A stretch of 64,000 bases of DNA from Epiperipatus broadwayi. Taxonomy: Eukaryota; Onychophora; Udeonychophora; Euonychophora; Peripatidae. Below the pieces are notes generated by a model, which did no database searches, was not told the origin of the DNA, and worked only from the letters and a program-made list of their open reading frames with translations. The first letter of the stretch is position 1. Each line of letters opens with the position of its first letter. The position numbers and the translations under genes are program-made. Below, one piece after another: positions 63,852 to 64,000 of this stretch. The stretch is from NCBI GenBank assembly GCA_028023455.1, contig JAQFVV010000012.1:10142499-10206498 (forward strand). Direction: 5' to 3'.

Positions 63852-64000
63852 TAAAACAGGCAAAACTCTCCATACAGTAGTGCCACTCAGTGGATCCCAA
63901 AAAGCTTGTGCATAAAATCCCTATCTAGTGCCTACTCATCCAATATCCCCAGACTAGTTTCTGGCTTGTGGCCTTCGTCAGTGAGGAGCTTTGGATCTGA
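63852..64000 (-). mobile_element. SINE-like repeat, cut by window end
   Basis: This is the third copy of the repeat seen twice at 27153-27591: TTAAAACAGGCAAAACTC, CTAGTGCCTACTCATCCAA, CAGACTAGTTTCTGGC. On the minus strand the hammerhead-like core is intact: CTGACGA (63981-63975), GGC/GCC stem, GAAAC (63961-63957). The rest of the element lies beyond 64000. Confidence 0.75.

Overview
The window is strongly AT-rich eukaryotic DNA (roughly three quarters A+T by eye). It has no operons, no intron-exon gene I could recognise, and no rRNA, functional tRNA or CRISPR array. Its recognisable content is mobile DNA: Penelope-like elements (PLEs) with GIY-YIG nuclease domains, a two-ORF APE-type LINE, a decayed Ty3/Gypsy body, a Merlin DNA transposon, tRNA-derived SINEs and several long palindromes. 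This mix suggests an invertebrate metazoan such as a flatworm, cnidarian or mollusc. I cannot resolve it further from the sequence, and the window is probably intergenic or a large intron.

Layout. 1-3450: AT-rich, nothing recognised. 3469-3653: an 85-bp-arm inverted repeat with hammerhead-like cores. 3789-9197: PLE copy A on the minus strand, with an uninterrupted 532-aa RT/GIY-YIG ORF, a six-unit array of palindromes 3' of the ORF, a conserved TATA region and terminal hairpins. 10106-16006: two roughly 1.9-kb inverted arms around a second, broken PLE ORF, a SINE and a MITE-like element. 17117-20535: a SINE, then Ty3/Gypsy gag-protease-RT-RNase H remnants. 21388-21804: a near-complete palindrome. 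27092-27605: an inverted SINE-like pair between 13-bp direct repeats. 28007-28155: a 119-bp insert between 15-bp direct repeats. 28394-29331: a Merlin transposon with 8-bp target duplication and a transposase remnant. 32362-35640: PLE copy B on the plus strand, the same element as A but lacking the protein-coding segment. 39530-40865: a heavily mutated LINE ORF2 fragment. 42043-42182: a 65-bp-arm palindrome. 49990-56215: a nearly full-length LINE with both ORFs lightly damaged. 56220-64000: mostly AT-rich sequence with one SINE and the edge of another repeat.

How the parts relate. Copies A and B share about 2.4 kb of 5' noncoding sequence, the array and both ends. B differs mainly by lacking the RT/nuclease block, so A looks like the protein source and B like a non-autonomous partner, or alternatively like the element before it gained the RT block. 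The LINE at 49990-56215 and the fragment at 39530-40865 belong to one family. APE-type LINE machinery of this kind could have mobilised the SINEs and the short insert with a 15-bp direct repeat (inference). An 80-bp conserved motif recurs at three loci (four copies, two of them forming the arms of the 21.4-kb palindrome) and is the most puzzling short sequence in the window.
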